A stretch of DNA of 7,196 nucleotides, from assembly GCA_964428485.1 (NCBI GenBank), contig CAYRYP010000066.1, forward strand, positions 1 to 7,196, read 5' to 3'. Source of the DNA: CAZPAN01 sp964428485. GTDB taxonomy: Bacteria > Actinomycetota > Coriobacteriia > Coriobacteriales > CADBOM01. The position numbers and the translations under genes are program-made. The notes beneath the pieces are model-generated. The model was not told the DNA's origin and did no database searches. It worked only from the letters and a program-made list of their open reading frames with translations. This document shows, piece after piece, positions 6,382 to 7,196 of this stretch (the stretch's first letter is position 1; each line of letters opens with the position of its first letter).

Positions 6382-7196
6382 ATGGATCCCGATCGCACTC
6401 TGCCGACCCTCGACACCACTGAGGCACTCGAGACCCTCTCGGACATCCGAGTCGTCTACACCGATCTCGACGGCACCCTACTGGCCCCAGGTGGCAGACT
6501 CCTCTGCGACTACTACGGCAATCCTTCGACCGCTGTCTGCGAGGCCCTCGTAGCGCTCAAGAGAGTGGGCGTGCAGATCGTCGTAGTCACAGGCCGCAGC
6601 CGACTGCAGGGAAACGAATTCATAAGGATCCTCGACGCCGACGAGTTCATAGGCGAGATGGGCACCACTATCCAGCAGCGCGGCGCCGGCGAGCTGGACG
6701 TGAGCTACGACACCGGCACGTTCGAATGGGACCGCGACTCCTACCGCACGCCGTACGAGGCGATAGCAAAAAGCGGCGCGATCGAGGCCCTTCTCGAAAG
6801 GTACGCCGGCGAGCTGGAGTACAACTACCCCCGCTGCCTCAACCGCGACGTCACCCACGCAATGCGCGGCAACATCGATGTGGACGAGGCGGGGCGCTTC
6901 CTCATCGACAACGGTTGGAACCTCTCCTTCGAGGACAACGGGATGCTCTTTCGCGTAAGGGACACGACCCTTCGTGACACTTCCGAGGTGCACGGCTACC
7001 ATGTCGTCCCCGCGCAAACATCCAAGGCCATCGCGGTGCGAAAGGACATGGAACGCAGGGGCATCGAGCCAAAGGAATGCGTGGCGGTGGGCGACGGTGC
7101 CGGGGACATCGACATGGGGCACTACACCGGCTCACTCGTGGTCATGGCAAATGGACTCCCCAGCCCGCGAAGCGAGCGCAAGCTCGCGCAGGTGGA
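6382..7196 (+). CDS. HAD-superfamily phosphatase, probably subfamily IIB, 3' partial
   Basis: A Mg2+-dependent phosphohydrolase acting through an aspartyl-phosphate intermediate; the substrate is probably a sugar phosphate or similar small phosphate ester but cannot be named. The frame is open to the window edge (271 complete codons). Motif I is YTDLDGTL with nucleophile D28 and acid/base D30; motif II is VVVTGRS with T70; motif III lysine is K215 in TSKAIAVR; motif IV is GDGAGDID with D238 and D242. The roughly 145 residues between motifs II and III hold a C2-type cap, as in Cof-like and sucrose/mannosyl-phosphoglycerate phosphatase relatives. The motif IV position and VVMANGLP that follows indicate only a short C-terminal tail is missing. 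The soluble product has no signal peptide. It is divergent from the radical SAM gene. The start at 6382 is preferred over the in-frame ATG at 6319. Confidence 0.87.
   Translation, partial: MDPDRTLPTLDTTEALETLSDIRVVYTDLDGTLLAPGGRLLCDYYGNPSTAVCEALVALKRVGVQIVVVTGRSRLQGNEFIRILDADEFIGEMGTTIQQRGAGELDVSYDTGTFEWDRDSYRTPYEAIAKSGAIEALLERYAGELEYNYPRCLNRDVTHAMRGNIDVDEAGRFLIDNGWNLSFEDNGMLFRVRDTTLRDTSEVHGYHVVPAQTSKAIAVRKDMERRGIEPKECVAVGDGAGDIDMGHYTGSLVVMANGLPSPRSERKLAQV

Noticed and set aside
6108..6446. N-terminal extension of the radical SAM ORF by 113 residues
   Set aside because: It lacks a ribosome binding site, has compositional features of non-coding frame (many Arg/Ser, scattered Cys and Trp), runs across both candidate promoters, and overlaps the start of the divergent HAD gene.

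Overview
The window is ordinary chromosomal DNA of a high-GC bacterium. Codon choice (strong G/C at third positions), dense packing and the style of the proteins suggest an actinobacterium. The lipoprotein's C-terminal domain recalls families I associate with Coriobacteriia (Olsenella/Collinsella/Atopobium relatives). That placement is an inference from memory, not a search.

Layout. (1) Bases 1-2494, plus strand: a P-type IIA Ca2+-ATPase missing only about its first 55 codons. Its ion-site residues match the one-calcium LMCA1 type rather than the two-calcium SERCA type. (2) Bases 2495-2596: a short convergent gap with no convincing terminator. (3) Bases 2597-6107, minus strand: three co-directional genes, read in the order HemN/HemW-like radical SAM protein (4725-6107), P1/S58-family self-processing amidohydrolase (3706-4722) and secreted lipoprotein (2597-3652). 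The first two are separated by 2 bp and are very likely co-transcribed. The lipoprotein follows after 53 bp with its own strong ribosome binding site. (4) Bases 6108-6381: a divergent intergenic region with a consensus -10 box on the minus strand, a TATACT box on the plus strand, and a perfect 8-bp inverted repeat in the presumed leader of the radical SAM gene. (5) Bases 6382-7196, plus strand: a HAD-superfamily phosphatase running off the right edge.

How the genes work together: the ATPase and HAD protein look like independent housekeeping units (calcium export; phosphate-ester hydrolysis). The minus-strand cluster joins a porphyrin-related or other radical SAM enzyme with an Ntn-type amidohydrolase and a surface lipoprotein. 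I know of no pathway joining these three, so a shared role is only suggested by gene order.

I see no mobile element, CRISPR array, tRNA, rRNA or recognised riboswitch. I found no convincing new multi-gene system; the best leads are the radical SAM/P1 hydrolase pair, the uncharacterised lipoprotein, and the inverted repeat in the divergent region.
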